Below, piece by piece: positions 47,251 through 55,180 of a stretch of DNA of 64,000 bases. The notes under the pieces were generated by a model. The model was not told the DNA's origin. It did no database searches and saw nothing but the letters and a program-made list of their open reading frames with translations. The position numbers were made by a program, and so were the translations under genes. The DNA is taken from assembly GCF_006838285.1 (NCBI RefSeq), contig NZ_CP038228.1, positions 4,402,001-4,466,000 of the forward strand, given 5' to 3'. The DNA comes from Xanthomonas translucens pv. cerealis (GTDB lineage Bacteria > Pseudomonadota > Gammaproteobacteria > Xanthomonadales > Xanthomonadaceae). Position 1 is the stretch's first letter. The number at the start of each line of letters is the position of its first letter.

Positions 47251-48322
47251 CCTGATTAGCCCTGACCTTCAGCTGCCTGTCGCAGGATCTGCGCCGCGCT
47301 GGGTGGATGCTGCTGTCACCTGAAGCCAACGAGGTGGCCTGATGAGCATCAATGCCGTGCAGTTCCAAGCTGGATTGTCGATGTCTGAGTTCTTCGCGTC
47401 CTACGGCACCCAGGCCAAGTGCTATCGCGCGCTCTACAAGTGGCGCTGGCCGCAGGGATTTCGCTGCCCATCCTGTGCTGGACGGGCGCGGTCGCGTTTC
47501 AAGCGGGGTGCTGCGATCTACTACCAATGCAGCGCGTGCCGGCATCAGACCAGCCTGATCGCTGGCACGATGTTCGAAGGCACCAAACTGCCGCTGCGCA
47601 CCTGGATGCTGGCGTTGCACCTGCTGACCTCGACCAAAACCAACATGGCCGCGCTGGAGTTGATGCGGCATCTGGGCGTCAACTACAAGACGGCCTGGCG
47701 GATGAAACACAAGATCATGCAGGTTATGGCCGAGCGCGAATCCATGCGGAAACTGGCGGGTTTCGTGCAGATCGACGATGCCTATCTCGGCGGCGAGCGT
47801 AACGGTGGCAAGGCCGGACGCGGATCAGAGAACAAACAAGCGTTCCTGATTGCGGTGCAGACCGATGCCACCTTCACCGCGCCGCGCTTTGTGGTGATCG
47901 AGCCGGTGCGCAGCTTCGATAACACCTCGCTGCAGGACTGGATTGCCCGTCGCTTGGCGCCCGAATGCGAGGTCTACACCGATGGGCTGGCCTGCTTGCG
48001 CCGGCTAGAAGACGCCGGCCACGCGCACACCACGCTGGACACTGGCGGTGGTCGTGCCGCGACCGAAACGGCCGGTGCACGTTGGCTCAACGTGGTGCTG
48101 GGCAATCTCAAACGCGCCATCAGTGGCGTGTATCACGCCATCGCGCAAGGCAAATACGCAAGGCGTTACCTGGGAGAAGCGGCCTATCGTTTTAATCGTC
48201 GATTCCGCTTGCGCGAGATGCTGCCACGACTTGCCACGGCCATGATGCAATCCACACCATGCCCAGAGCCGGTTTTACGTGCAGCGAGCAATTTTCATGG
48301 CTGAGAGTCGGGGCTAATCAGG
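47251..48322 (+). mobile_element. IS1595-family insertion sequence A
   Basis: 1072 bp. The ends CCTGATTAGCCC-GAC at 47251 and its inverted copy at 48322 form 22-bp imperfect terminal repeats. The exact 8-bp target duplication TACTTCTT flanks it (47243-47250 and 48323-48330), so insertion is recent enough to be intact. Confidence 0.95.
47342..48304 (+). CDS. IS1595-family transposase (ISXO2-like)
   Basis: A 320-residue transposase. It has an N-terminal zinc ribbon (CPSC...YYQCSACRHQTS) and the DDE_Tnp_IS1595 core with IDDAYLGGERNGGKAGRGSENK, a second acidic site in VYTDGLACL and the NVVLGNLKRAISGVYHAI motif. No frameshift is seen, so it may be active. It shares its architecture with the neighbouring element B but the two proteins differ at many positions. 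Confidence 0.95.
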   Translation: MSINAVQFQAGLSMSEFFASYGTQAKCYRALYKWRWPQGFRCPSCAGRARSRFKRGAAIYYQCSACRHQTSLIAGTMFEGTKLPLRTWMLALHLLTSTKTNMAALELMRHLGVNYKTAWRMKHKIMQVMAERESMRKLAGFVQIDDAYLGGERNGGKAGRGSENKQAFLIAVQTDATFTAPRFVVIEPVRSFDNTSLQDWIARRLAPECEVYTDGLACLRRLEDAGHAHTTLDTGGGRAATETAGARWLNVVLGNLKRAISGVYHAIAQGKYARRYLGEAAYRFNRRFRLREMLPRLATAMMQSTPCPEPVLRAASNFHG

Positions 48323-48390
48323 TACTTCTTTGTTCTGCTGCTTACGTTGTCTTATGCTCAGTTTTCCTGAGCATAGCGTGTAGACGACAA

Positions 48391-48403
48391 ACTCATAATC
48401 CTT
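48391..48403 (+). repeat. Left part of attR, split by IS B
   Basis: ACTCATAATCCTT equals the first 13 bases of the 47-bp att core. Its last eight bases, TAATCCTT, are the target duplicated by the insertion sequence. Confidence 0.88.
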
Positions 48404-49465
48404 ACTGATTAGCACGCTACTTCAGCCCAGTCGCAAGAGATGAGCGGGCGTGTCTGCACAGTGGCGTTCGGTCACATCAAGCAGGCAAGCGATCATGGCA
48501 ATGAACCGTGTCCAGTTCCAGGCAGGGCTGTCGCTGCCAGGATTTTTGGCGCGTTACGGCAGTGAAGTGCAATGCGAGCAAGCGCTGGAAGCCGCCCGCT
48601 GGCCGGACGGGTTCACCTGCCCGCGCTGTGCAGCCAAACGTTGCAGCAAGTTTTACCGGTATGAACAGGCTTACTGGCAGTGTTCGCAGTGCCGCCATCA
48701 AAGCAGCCTGCGGTCGGGGACGGTGTTCGAGCACAGCCGGCTGCCCTTGAGGACCTGGCTGCTGGCGATGTATCTGCTGGGCCAGAGCAAGACCAACCTG
48801 TCGGCTTTGGAGTTGATGCGGCACCTTGGGGTGAGCTATCCGGCCGCCTGGCGGATGAAGCACAAGCTGATGCAGGCCATGGACGAACGAGAAGCAGGGC
48901 GCAAACTCGGCGGCGTGGTGCAACTGGATGATGCCTATCTGGGCGGGGAACGCAACGGCGTCAAGGCGGGCAGAGGTTCGGAGAACAAGCGCCCTTTTGT
49001 CATTGCCGTGGAGACCACGCAGGACGGTCGTCCACGGCAGGCGGTGATCGATCCTGTGCCGGGCTTCACCAAGGCGGCGCTGGCCGATTGGATCGAGCGG
49101 CGGTTGCGGCCGGGGGCTGACGTGTATAGCGACGGACTGGGCGCTTTCCGGGTCCTGGAGGCTGAGCATGCCCATACAGTGATCGAGGGAAGTGGCCGGA
49201 GCCGTTGCGAGGAAGCCAACGCCCGCTGGGTCAACGTGGTGCTGTCCAATCTGAAGCGGTCACTGGACGGGGCGTATCACGCCTTCAAGTTCACCAAGTA
49301 TGCGCATCGCTATCTGGCCGAGACGCAATGGCGGTTCAACCGGCGCTTTGATCTGGCGGCCCTGGTGCCGCGACTGCTGGTGGCCGCAGCCCGGATCAAG
49401 CCATGGCCCGAATCTCGTTTGCGCGCTGTCCCGGTCTTTTCGGCTGAAGTAGCGTGCTAGTCAGG
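48404..49465 (+). mobile_element. IS1595-family insertion sequence B, inside attR
   Basis: 1062 bp with terminal repeats CTGATTAGCACGCTACTTCAGCC (left) and CTGACTAGCACGCTACTTCAGCC (right, inverted), and an 8-bp target duplication TAATCCTT at 48396-48403 and 49466-49473. It sits between the two halves of attR, so it inserted after the island did. Confidence 0.93.
48495..49460 (+). CDS. IS1595-family transposase
   Basis: A 321-residue transposase beginning MAMNRVQFQAGLSLPGF. Zinc ribbon FTCPRCAAKRC...YWQCSQCRHQ, then LDDAYLGGERNGVKAGRGSENK, DVYSDGLGAFR and NVVLSNLKRSLDGAYHAF. An upstream in-frame ATG at 48450 would add residues not found in its relative, so 48495 is preferred. Intact. Confidence 0.93.
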   Translation: MAMNRVQFQAGLSLPGFLARYGSEVQCEQALEAARWPDGFTCPRCAAKRCSKFYRYEQAYWQCSQCRHQSSLRSGTVFEHSRLPLRTWLLAMYLLGQSKTNLSALELMRHLGVSYPAAWRMKHKLMQAMDEREAGRKLGGVVQLDDAYLGGERNGVKAGRGSENKRPFVIAVETTQDGRPRQAVIDPVPGFTKAALADWIERRLRPGADVYSDGLGAFRVLEAEHAHTVIEGSGRSRCEEANARWVNVVLSNLKRSLDGAYHAFKFTKYAHRYLAETQWRFNRRFDLAALVPRLLVAAARIKPWPESRLRAVPVFSAEVAC

Positions 49466-49507
49466 TAATCCTTTGGTTCCAGGTTCGAATCCTGGTGGGC
49501 CCACCAG
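49466..49507 (+). repeat. Right part of attR with IS target duplicate
   Basis: The first 8 bases are the second copy of the IS target; 49474-49507 completes the att core (TGGTTCCAGGTTCGAATCC to the CCACCAG end). Thus the island's right end is here. Confidence 0.9.
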
Positions 49508-49720
49508 AAGAATGCAAAGGCATCGCCCATTGCGCACAGACATGGATTTAAATTAAACGAAGGCTTCCGCGGGTCATAACGATACCGCAAAGCCTTAGCG
49601 CACAAGGCTATGCGCTTTATGACTACATTTAGCGTTGACGCACTGTGCCGACCACACTATCTTGGGAATGCCGACTCGTTCACAACTTGTGTCCGGGCGG
49701 ACCATCTGGCCCGGGGCAAC

Positions 49721-49754
49721 AAAAAAGCCCCACCTAGTTAGCGCTAGGCAGGGC
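49721..49754 (-). terminator. Rho-independent terminator on the minus strand
   Basis: GCCCTGCCTAG and CTAGGTGGGGC form a stem with one small internal mismatch and a CGCTAA loop, followed by six T on the minus strand. No gene clearly ends here, so it may end a short RNA or sit inside a small phage gene. Confidence 0.6.
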
Positions 49755-49901
49755 GGGTGGCCATCAACAGCCGGTCTTACGTTGTGAAGCATTCGGTTCG
49801 TCGTAGTCCCGAAGCAACCTCAAACAGTGTACATCCCGACTAAACGAAAACAAGAAATAATTTCGGAACACCGAGATCCATTGTACGAGTAGCGACGCAA
49901 C

Positions 49902-49925
49902 GTAGTTCCGGCAATTCGGAGCTAC
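49902..49925 (+). promoter_or_regulatory. Hairpin masking the kilA-N ribosome binding site
   Basis: GTAGTTCCG and CGGAGCTAC pair around a GCAATT loop with one G-T type mismatch. The right arm contains the GGAG that would bind the ribosome for the ATG at 49930, so the structure could limit translation. Confidence 0.5.
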
Positions 49926-49929
49926 TACC

Positions 49930-50727
49930 ATGAAACACATACACCAGCTGAACCTCGCACTGATCCAGCGTCAAGTGGAAAACAGCCTTGTAGAGCAGCG
50001 CCAAGTGGACGGCTACATCAATGCAACATCGATGTGTCAAGCAGCCGGGAAATTGTTCGCCGACTATCGCCGCAACGTAAGCACCGACGCCTTCCTTGCA
50101 GAGCTATCGACCGATATGGGAATTCCCATATCGGAGCTAATTCAAGTGATTAGGGGCGGAAACGGCCCGCAAGGCACATGGGTCCACCCAAACGTTGCAA
50201 CCCATCTGGCGCAGTGGCTTTCACCGAAGTTCGCAGTGGCAGTGGCAAAGTGGGTACATGAGTGGCTGGCCGGCAAATCACCGGTGGGAGCTCCGCGCCC
50301 ATCTATGCCTCACCATATCCAGCGCTATCTGGCAAACCGTGAGCAGGTTCCCTACACCCACTTCTCCGTCCTGAATGAACTCGTTCTAGGGCTGATCGCA
50401 CCACTGGAAACCATTGGCTACACCCTACCAGACCATATGGTCCCCGACATCTCGGAGGGCCGAATGTTTGCAAAGTGGATGCGAGACCGGGGCGTAGACA
50501 CGAACGCTTTGCCGACCTACAAACACCGCTATGCAGATGGTCGAGTAGTAGATGCAAAGCTTTACCCTATTGGCTATCTACATGAGTTCCGCATCCACTT
50601 CAACGAGGTCTGGTTGCCAGCTAAAGCGTTGACATATTTTCGTCAGCGCGACCCAACGGCCCTTGCCTTTCTTGAGCGGATGCTGTTGACGGGTCCGGGC
50701 GCGATTAAGCTTCCGCCTGCAGCATAG
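49930..50727 (+). CDS. KilA-N domain protein
   Basis: A 265-residue protein whose N-terminal 110 residues form a KilA-N DNA-binding domain: DGYINATSMCQAAGKLFADYRRN, LIQVIRGGNGPQGTWVHPNVATHLAQWLSPKFAVAVAKWVHEWL. The C-terminal 150 residues (MPHHIQRYLANREQVPYTHFSVLNEL...) are not assigned but resemble a phage regulator partner domain. KilA-N proteins are typical of temperate phages and their remnants. Start at 49930. The region has lower GC than the core genome, which fits transfer. Confidence 0.88.
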   Translation: MKHIHQLNLALIQRQVENSLVEQRQVDGYINATSMCQAAGKLFADYRRNVSTDAFLAELSTDMGIPISELIQVIRGGNGPQGTWVHPNVATHLAQWLSPKFAVAVAKWVHEWLAGKSPVGAPRPSMPHHIQRYLANREQVPYTHFSVLNELVLGLIAPLETIGYTLPDHMVPDISEGRMFAKWMRDRGVDTNALPTYKHRYADGRVVDAKLYPIGYLHEFRIHFNEVWLPAKALTYFRQRDPTALAFLERMLLTGPGAIKLPPAA

Positions 50728-50890
50728 TCTTCGTGGCAACAGGGAGGGGCGACTGCCCTCCTTGTTCTCCATCAATCTCGGCTCTGAGGAATGAGGCCAT
50801 CGCATTCGCCTGGCCGCGGCGCATTGCCGACCAATCAGTCAGATTGATACCAATGCTGAAGACTCCATGCGGGGTCGAGTAGTCATGCAC
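50705..50890 (-). CDS. Small hypothetical protein
   Basis: A 61-residue frame, HDYSTPHGVFSIGINLTDWSAMRRGQANAMASFLRAEI. The STPHGxFSI start and short helical body look protein-like, unlike shadow ORFs here, but no strong ribosome binding site is seen and it overlaps the 3' end of the KilA-N gene on the other strand by 23 bp. Function unknown. Confidence 0.35.
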   Translation of the reverse strand: MHDYSTPHGVFSIGINLTDWSAMRRGQANAMASFLRAEIDGEQGGQSPLPVATKTMLQAEA

Positions 50891-51058
50891 GCGGCGCCTA
50901 CCCCAGCGTTCACTTTACTTAGGAATACCGGATTTTGTCCTCGGCTATGCGTGGCGCAAGCGGGACAACTAAGGCGATCCGTTCTCGACAGGAAGATTTG
51001 CCTGGCTGATGGCATCCGTCGTGGGCCGCCTGGTCAGTCGTTTGCCGACAATCTTCAT

Positions 51059-51076
51059 TGTAGTAACGTAACTACA
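51059..51076. promoter_or_regulatory. Probable VapBC operator
   Basis: TGTAGT-AACGTA-ACTACA is a near-perfect 18-bp palindrome 24 bp before the antitoxin start. VapB/Phd-type complexes repress their own promoters at such sites. Confidence 0.6.
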
Positions 51077-51100
51077 TCGGGCTGAGGCAGGGAGTGCTCT

Positions 51101-51355
51101 ATGATCATCACAACCCTATCCAGTCGGGAACTGAACCTGGACGTGACGCGGGCAAAGAAGGCCACCAAAAGCGGCCCGGTGTTCATCACGGACCGCGGCA
51201 AGCCTGCGCACGTGCTGTTGAGCTTCGAGGACTACCAACGGTTGACCAGGCAGCGGCGCAACATTGCCGACGCACTGGCGATGCCCGGCGTTGCAGACAT
51301 CGAGTTCGAGCCGCCGCGCGTGACGATTGGAGCCCGGCCGGCTGATCTCTCGTGA
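51101..51355 (+). CDS. vapB: VapB-type antitoxin (Phd/YefM family)
   Basis: An 84-residue protein. The N-terminus SRELNLDVTRAKKATKSGPVFITDRGKPAHVLLSFEDYQRL is the Phd/YefM DNA-binding fold, and the C-terminal tail binds toxin. GGGAG lies 8 bp upstream. Its stop overlaps the toxin start (TGATG). Confidence 0.92.
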   Translation: MIITTLSSRELNLDVTRAKKATKSGPVFITDRGKPAHVLLSFEDYQRLTRQRRNIADALAMPGVADIEFEPPRVTIGARPADLS

Positions 51356-51792
51356 TGTACGTGCTCGACACCCACGTGCTGTCCGAGCTGCGCAAGGTAC
51401 GGCTCGGTAAAGCGGATGCGAATGTGGCGGCATGGGCAGAAAGCGTCGATGCCGCCGATCTCTTCATCTCGGCCATCACCGTCATGGAGCTGGAGCTTGG
51501 CGTCCTGTCGATTGAGCGCAAGGACGCCACCCAGGGCGCCATGCTGCGCTCTTGGTTAGAACAGCACGTATTGCCCGAGTTCTCCGGGCGTACATTGCCG
51601 ATCGATATCGCTGTGGCGCAACGCTGCGCTCGGCTGCATGTACCCGACAAGCGTGGCGAGCGCGATGCGCTTATCGCGGCGACGGCGACGGCGACGGCGC
51701 TGGCGCATGGCATGGCAGTGGTTACGCGCAATGTCGCTGATTTCGAGCCCACGGGAGTTCCCATCGTCAATGCGTGGGAGCCGTTGCCATGA
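51355..51792 (+). CDS. vapC: VapC-type PIN-domain toxin
   Basis: A 145-residue PIN nuclease. MYVLDTHVLSEL has the first catalytic Asp, SAITVMELELGVL the conserved Glu, and RGERDALIAATA the later acidic residues, with NVADFEPTGV at the end. Toxins of this family cut tRNA or rRNA. The ATG at 51355 overlaps the vapB stop; GTG at 51352 is an alternative. A decayed copy of its 3' half lies at 46945-47160. Confidence 0.93.
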   Translation: MYVLDTHVLSELRKVRLGKADANVAAWAESVDAADLFISAITVMELELGVLSIERKDATQGAMLRSWLEQHVLPEFSGRTLPIDIAVAQRCARLHVPDKRGERDALIAATATATALAHGMAVVTRNVADFEPTGVPIVNAWEPLP

Positions 51793-52009
51793 TCGCCTAC
51801 GGGCATATGCGTAAAGGCAATTGGAAGTTGTCTGCTATGGGAAAAAGCCAGGGTTAGAAGTCAATATGAATCGGTTAATTATGCGCTCTTCAATATGAGG
51901 CGTTGGAAGTGAATCTTACCCCGTTCTTGCAATTGGGAAGCCTTGTGCGATGCAAGTTCAGGCTAACAAAGATGTTGTGACTAAATAACGAGTAAGGAGT
52001 GCTTCTTTC

Positions 52010-52870
52010 GTGCGATCTATGAGATTCTCAAAACAATTTTCACTGCTGCTTCAAGAGGCTCATTTGGCGAAGAATTCGATCCTTTCCGGGTTTGACCTTC
52101 TCCTGAAGGCGGAGTTTGATGCGGACAAGGACGGATACTTCTACTCTGCCTTCTTTCACCTCTCTATTGGCATAGAAAGAATTCTAAAGCTGGCCGTGGT
52201 GGTGGATCACATGATCAGGAACGATCTTAAGGCGCCCACCAAGAGACAACTCAGGGCATACGGGCACGACATCGAGAGCTTGCTTGGAATTTGCGATGCA
52301 CTCAGGGCGACGTATCGTCCATTGGCGAAACAGGAAAAGAAGTTGGAAGTGGATGAAGAAATTATGGGCTTCCTCTCGCGTTTTGCTGTCTCAACTAGGT
52401 ATTTCAATCTAGACGAGATTTCTAAGTCAGATGTTGGTAGTACGTCGAAATCTCCGCTCTATGAGTGGTGGGGTGTATGTGGGGCCCTCTACGACAAATT
52501 CACTCCCTGGGGCGTGCGAGAGAGGCAGGCGCTGTCGCTTATGTACTCAATGGATCGCCAGGGGATTGCCAATGTATACACCTGGTTATTAGATTCGAAT
52601 GGCCATCCGATGACCGTGTTTGATCAGTTGAATCGTAGGCGTATAGGTAAAAAGTCCTCTCATATTGCTATATGGAGAATCGTCGAAATGCTTCGTCCGG
52701 TCCATAATCTTCTGGAGGAAATGGGGAGGGTTGCGCATAAGAAGGAAGTCGAGCGAGGCGAGAAGCTTCCTCTGATTCCGCACTTTGAAGATTTCTTTTG
52801 GTTCCTTTTAGCGCAGCGCAGCGACATCATGAGAAGAAAGTCGGTGTGGCTTCGCCTATTCAATTCATGA
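52010..52870 (+). CDS. Hypothetical protein, low-GC accessory gene
   Basis: A 286-residue mainly helical protein I do not recognise. Residues 40-70 (DGYFYSAFFHLSIGIERILKLAVVVDHMI) recall the helical hairpin of HEPN-like proteins but no RX4-6H motif stands out. The codon use is AT-richer than the flanks (many AAA, ATT, TTT), a sign of recent transfer. Start GTG 52010 or ATG 52019. It lies alone between VapBC and a SymE-like toxin, so a defence or toxin link is possible only from context. Confidence 0.7.
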   Translation: MRSMRFSKQFSLLLQEAHLAKNSILSGFDLLLKAEFDADKDGYFYSAFFHLSIGIERILKLAVVVDHMIRNDLKAPTKRQLRAYGHDIESLLGICDALRATYRPLAKQEKKLEVDEEIMGFLSRFAVSTRYFNLDEISKSDVGSTSKSPLYEWWGVCGALYDKFTPWGVRERQALSLMYSMDRQGIANVYTWLLDSNGHPMTVFDQLNRRRIGKKSSHIAIWRIVEMLRPVHNLLEEMGRVAHKKEVERGEKLPLIPHFEDFFWFLLAQRSDIMRRKSVWLRLFNS

Positions 52871-53123
52871 ATTCTTTCGTGGGGTACGAAACTGAGGTCT
52901 TGCGCGAATTCCTGGGATGAAGCGGAACTAGGCGGATCCGGTATCGGGGTCAGGTTGACTTACTCCGCTCCCGCAAGATGTCCTGCAAATGTCTACAGGC
53001 GTCCTGCTTTAAACGTTGACAGCCTCTTTTGGCCGAGCAACTATCTAGTCGCTGCGGCAAATTCCGCAGCCGGGTTTGGTCTCCCGAAATCACTTGGCGA
53101 CTCCCACTCAAATGGAGGACATC

Positions 53124-53552
53124 ATGTCCGGTAGTGCTGCCGCTCGTTTAAAGACCAAATCCCCTCGCCGCGCCGCCAAGGCGCCACCCTGCTGGCTCAA
53201 GCTCGAATCCCCAGATCCCTTGGATGCGATTGCCGCCGAGCCGCTGCCTGGCGCGTCGGCGCCGCCGTTGTGTCCCGATGCCGACAAGGTTGCCGCGCCC
53301 AGGCGCTCGATCCCGCGCCGGCCGACGCAATGCACCATCGGCTATCGCTACTATGATGTGGACTTCAATAGCATGCGGGTCGGGCGGCAGGTGCCTAGCT
53401 TGCGCTTGCATGGCCTGTGGCTGGAAGGCCTCGGCTTCGCGGTGGGCGGTAAGGTGCGCATCACGATGGCCAATGGCGCCTTGCTGATCACGGCCGTGCC
53501 GGTGGCGCCGCTTGCCGCGAAGACGCGCCATGGATCCAGATCGGCGCCATAG
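53124..53552 (+). CDS. SymE-family toxin-like protein
   Basis: A 142-residue protein with an alanine/proline-rich N-terminus and a C-terminal SymE-type domain: TIGYRYYD...VPSLRLHGLWLEGLGFAVGGKVRITMANGALLITAV. This follows the pattern of the type I toxin SymE, an AbrB-like swapped-hairpin fold where mRNA cleavage has been reported in E. coli. GGAGG lies 7 bp before the ATG at 53124; the longer in-frame start at 53076 lacks one. An antisense RNA like SymR might be encoded opposite the start but cannot be proven by eye. Confidence 0.8.
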   Translation: MSGSAAARLKTKSPRRAAKAPPCWLKLESPDPLDAIAAEPLPGASAPPLCPDADKVAAPRRSIPRRPTQCTIGYRYYDVDFNSMRVGRQVPSLRLHGLWLEGLGFAVGGKVRITMANGALLITAVPVAPLAAKTRHGSRSAP

Positions 53553-53975
53553 CCGCCCCGCAGCAGGGAGAGCACTTGGCGGAGCGGCCGTCGTGCACCG
53601 CCCCGCCCCGCCGGCCTCGGCGGTTCCGCCGTGGTGCGCTGTCGACGTCGCCTGCCGCCACGCCGGCGCACGGTTGCCAGATATGGTGATCGTGTCGCCG
53701 TTCTCGCAAGAAAGCAGGGCAACGTCATGGCGATGTCTGTCGGTGAAGCGTCGGTTTCCGTCTCGATCTGTAGACGGGTGGCGCCGGCCGCACCGGCGCA
53801 GCGGCCTGCACATCAAGAACGCGCTGGCTGCTTTAGCTGATCTGAGGAATGGCCCGATGCCATCCGTCGTCAACACGCTCTTGCAAAAACCCGAGTTGCC
53901 GCGCCGGCGCCAGGGCGGTGCGGCAACTCGCATTGTTGGCCCGCAACGACGACGACATCCCATGCCCCGCCTCGA
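53553..53975. other. Intergenic region downstream of symE-like gene
   Basis: About 420 bp. Several GC-rich open frames cross it but none has recognisable or balanced composition. The hairpin at 53892-53930 is the only clear structure. It may hold the promoter for the small gene at 53976. Confidence 0.4.
53892..53930. repeat. Inverted repeat, 11-bp arms
   Basis: CGAGTTGCCGC and GCGGCAACTCG flank a 17-base GC-rich loop. No T-run follows on either strand, so it is a repeat or regulatory hairpin rather than a standard terminator. It is 46 bp before the small gene at 53976. Confidence 0.55.
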
Positions 53976-54203
53976 GTGCAGCCAGGCTCGATGCTCGACC
54001 TGATGCTCAGCCTCAATTCGGACAGCGTTCCCGACTATGTGGCGGCAGTGCTTCGGGAGATCGAGCCTTGCATCGGCACGTGCACGATCCAGGTGCCTGA
54101 AACAAGCGACGAGAGCATCTTCGACCAGATCCACGCGTTGAAGAACGCGCATGGCGCCATCAGGCACCATGCTGCCAAGCGACGACTTGGGAGCAACGTG
54201 TGA
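53976..54203 (+). CDS. Small protein translationally coupled to a hydrolase
   Basis: A 75-residue frame from GTG 53976 (ATG 53991 is an alternative): LNSDSVPDYVAAVLREIEPCIGTC...IFDQIHALKNAHGAIRHH. The stop overlaps the GTG start of the hydrolase gene (GTGA), a strong sign that both are real and co-translated. The IHALKNAHGAI stretch slightly resembles the His helix of Hpt domains, but this is not firm. Function unknown. Confidence 0.55.
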   Translation: MQPGSMLDLMLSLNSDSVPDYVAAVLREIEPCIGTCTIQVPETSDESIFDQIHALKNAHGAIRHHAAKRRLGSNV

Positions 54204-55012
54204 AACCTGGCAACGAAGCGAGAGAGCGATGGCGCCTGGGCGCCGGTGTTCGTACACCCGTTGCGCTGCTGTATCTCCATGGCTTCACGGCAAGCCCCGG
54301 GGAGGCCGGCGAGCTGCCCGAGCAGATGGCCGACGCAGTGGGCGCCAACCTCTACGTCCATCGCTGGCCAGGACACGGCGAGGTGGCCGCCGATGCGATG
54401 CGTGGGCTGACCGCGGAGCGCCTAGAAGCGTCGGCGATGCAGGCCCTGGACCGCGCTCGCGCGATGGGGGAGGCCGTGGCCATCGTCGGGTCCTCCCTCG
54501 GCGCTACCCTCGGCCTGTGGCTCGCCGCCACCAGGCCCGATGACGTGGCCGCGGTCGTGGCGTGGTCGCCTGGCGTGCAGGCCGCCGATCCCGCGCTGCT
54601 GGATCAGTTGTGTGCTGGGCACGATCCCTGGAAAGACCCCCGGCCAAGGTCGCAGGCCGTCCTCGCGTACTGGTCCGACACCGTCCATCCGGACGGCTTC
54701 CGGGCACTGCGCGAGACATTCGGAAAGAACACTATTGTGCCTCCGTGGCCCCGGGTGCGGTGCCCTGTGTACCTGGGCTATTACCGGGATACGGAAGGCG
54801 GTGAAGACCAGACGGCCTGCGTGCCCGCAATGCTGGCGATGTTCGATGCGCTCGGGACACCCCCGGCCAACCGGCGCGCGCAGGGGTTTGCCGCGGGCGC
54901 CCACGCCATCGGCTCACCCCACAAAACGCCGATCGCCGGGGCCGTGGCGGCGGCGTCCGTGGAATTTCTGCAGACCTTCCTGCCGCGCGTGGCTCACGCC
55001 AGGGCGGGGTAA
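54200..55012 (+). CDS. Alpha/beta hydrolase
   Basis: A 270-residue serine hydrolase fold protein. YLHGFTASPGEAGELPEQMADA contains the oxyanion His-Gly; the nucleophile elbow is VGSSLGATLGLWLA (G-S-S-L-G); VYLGYYRD and AAGAHAIGSPHKTP supply the acid and His regions. It resembles carboxylesterase/thioesterase-like hydrolases. Start codon GTG with a 4-bp overlap to the small gene before it. Substrate unknown. Confidence 0.85.
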   Translation: MKPGNEARERWRLGAGVRTPVALLYLHGFTASPGEAGELPEQMADAVGANLYVHRWPGHGEVAADAMRGLTAERLEASAMQALDRARAMGEAVAIVGSSLGATLGLWLAATRPDDVAAVVAWSPGVQAADPALLDQLCAGHDPWKDPRPRSQAVLAYWSDTVHPDGFRALRETFGKNTIVPPWPRVRCPVYLGYYRDTEGGEDQTACVPAMLAMFDALGTPPANRRAQGFAAGAHAIGSPHKTPIAGAVAAASVEFLQTFLPRVAHARAG

Positions 55013-55180
55013 GTCGGCAGCAGGAGGTGGCTCACGTTGAGGATGGCGTGGGCGGCGATTGAGAGGCGCCTCAATCTGCCCGCTATCACGATGAGACGGC
55101 GTCGTCATGCGGGCGCCGACGGATCTGTATACCCTCAATGCACCATGGGATTGCCGTGGCGACTGCAAGGGAGAGGACAC

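Larger units (their letters stand above)
43477..49507. mobile_element. tRNA-Ile integrated island with XamI-type RM system and two IS
   Basis: About 6 kb between the 47-bp att repeats; without the two insertion sequences it would be under 4 kb. Contents in order: a protein fragment, xamIR, xamIM and an RHH gene (all minus strand), a vapC remnant, one IS1595-family element, and a second one within attR. No integrase gene is visible inside, so the element either lost it or was mobilised in trans. The coding density outside the IS and RM genes is low and includes debris. Confidence 0.85.
49508..49929. other. Phage-like region between attR and KilA-N gene
   Basis: About 420 bp with lower GC than the chromosome. 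A minus-strand frame (49595-49792) encodes 65 residues including PGQMVRPDTSCERVGIPKIVW; similar short proteins occur in some prophages and it could be an Ash-like gene, but this is weak. A minus-strand terminator lies at 49721-49754 and a hairpin over the kilA-N ribosome binding site at 49902-49925. No other gene was seen. Confidence 0.4.

Noticed and set aside
48391..48403. A second tRNA gene at the IS B site
   Set aside because: Only the 3' portion from the anticodon loop onward is present once the IS is removed; there is no acceptor 5' strand or D-arm, so it is attR.
53512..54003. 163-residue plus-strand frame between symE and the small gene
   Set aside because: Arginine/proline-rich with no start site or homology; it also overlaps the next gene out of frame.
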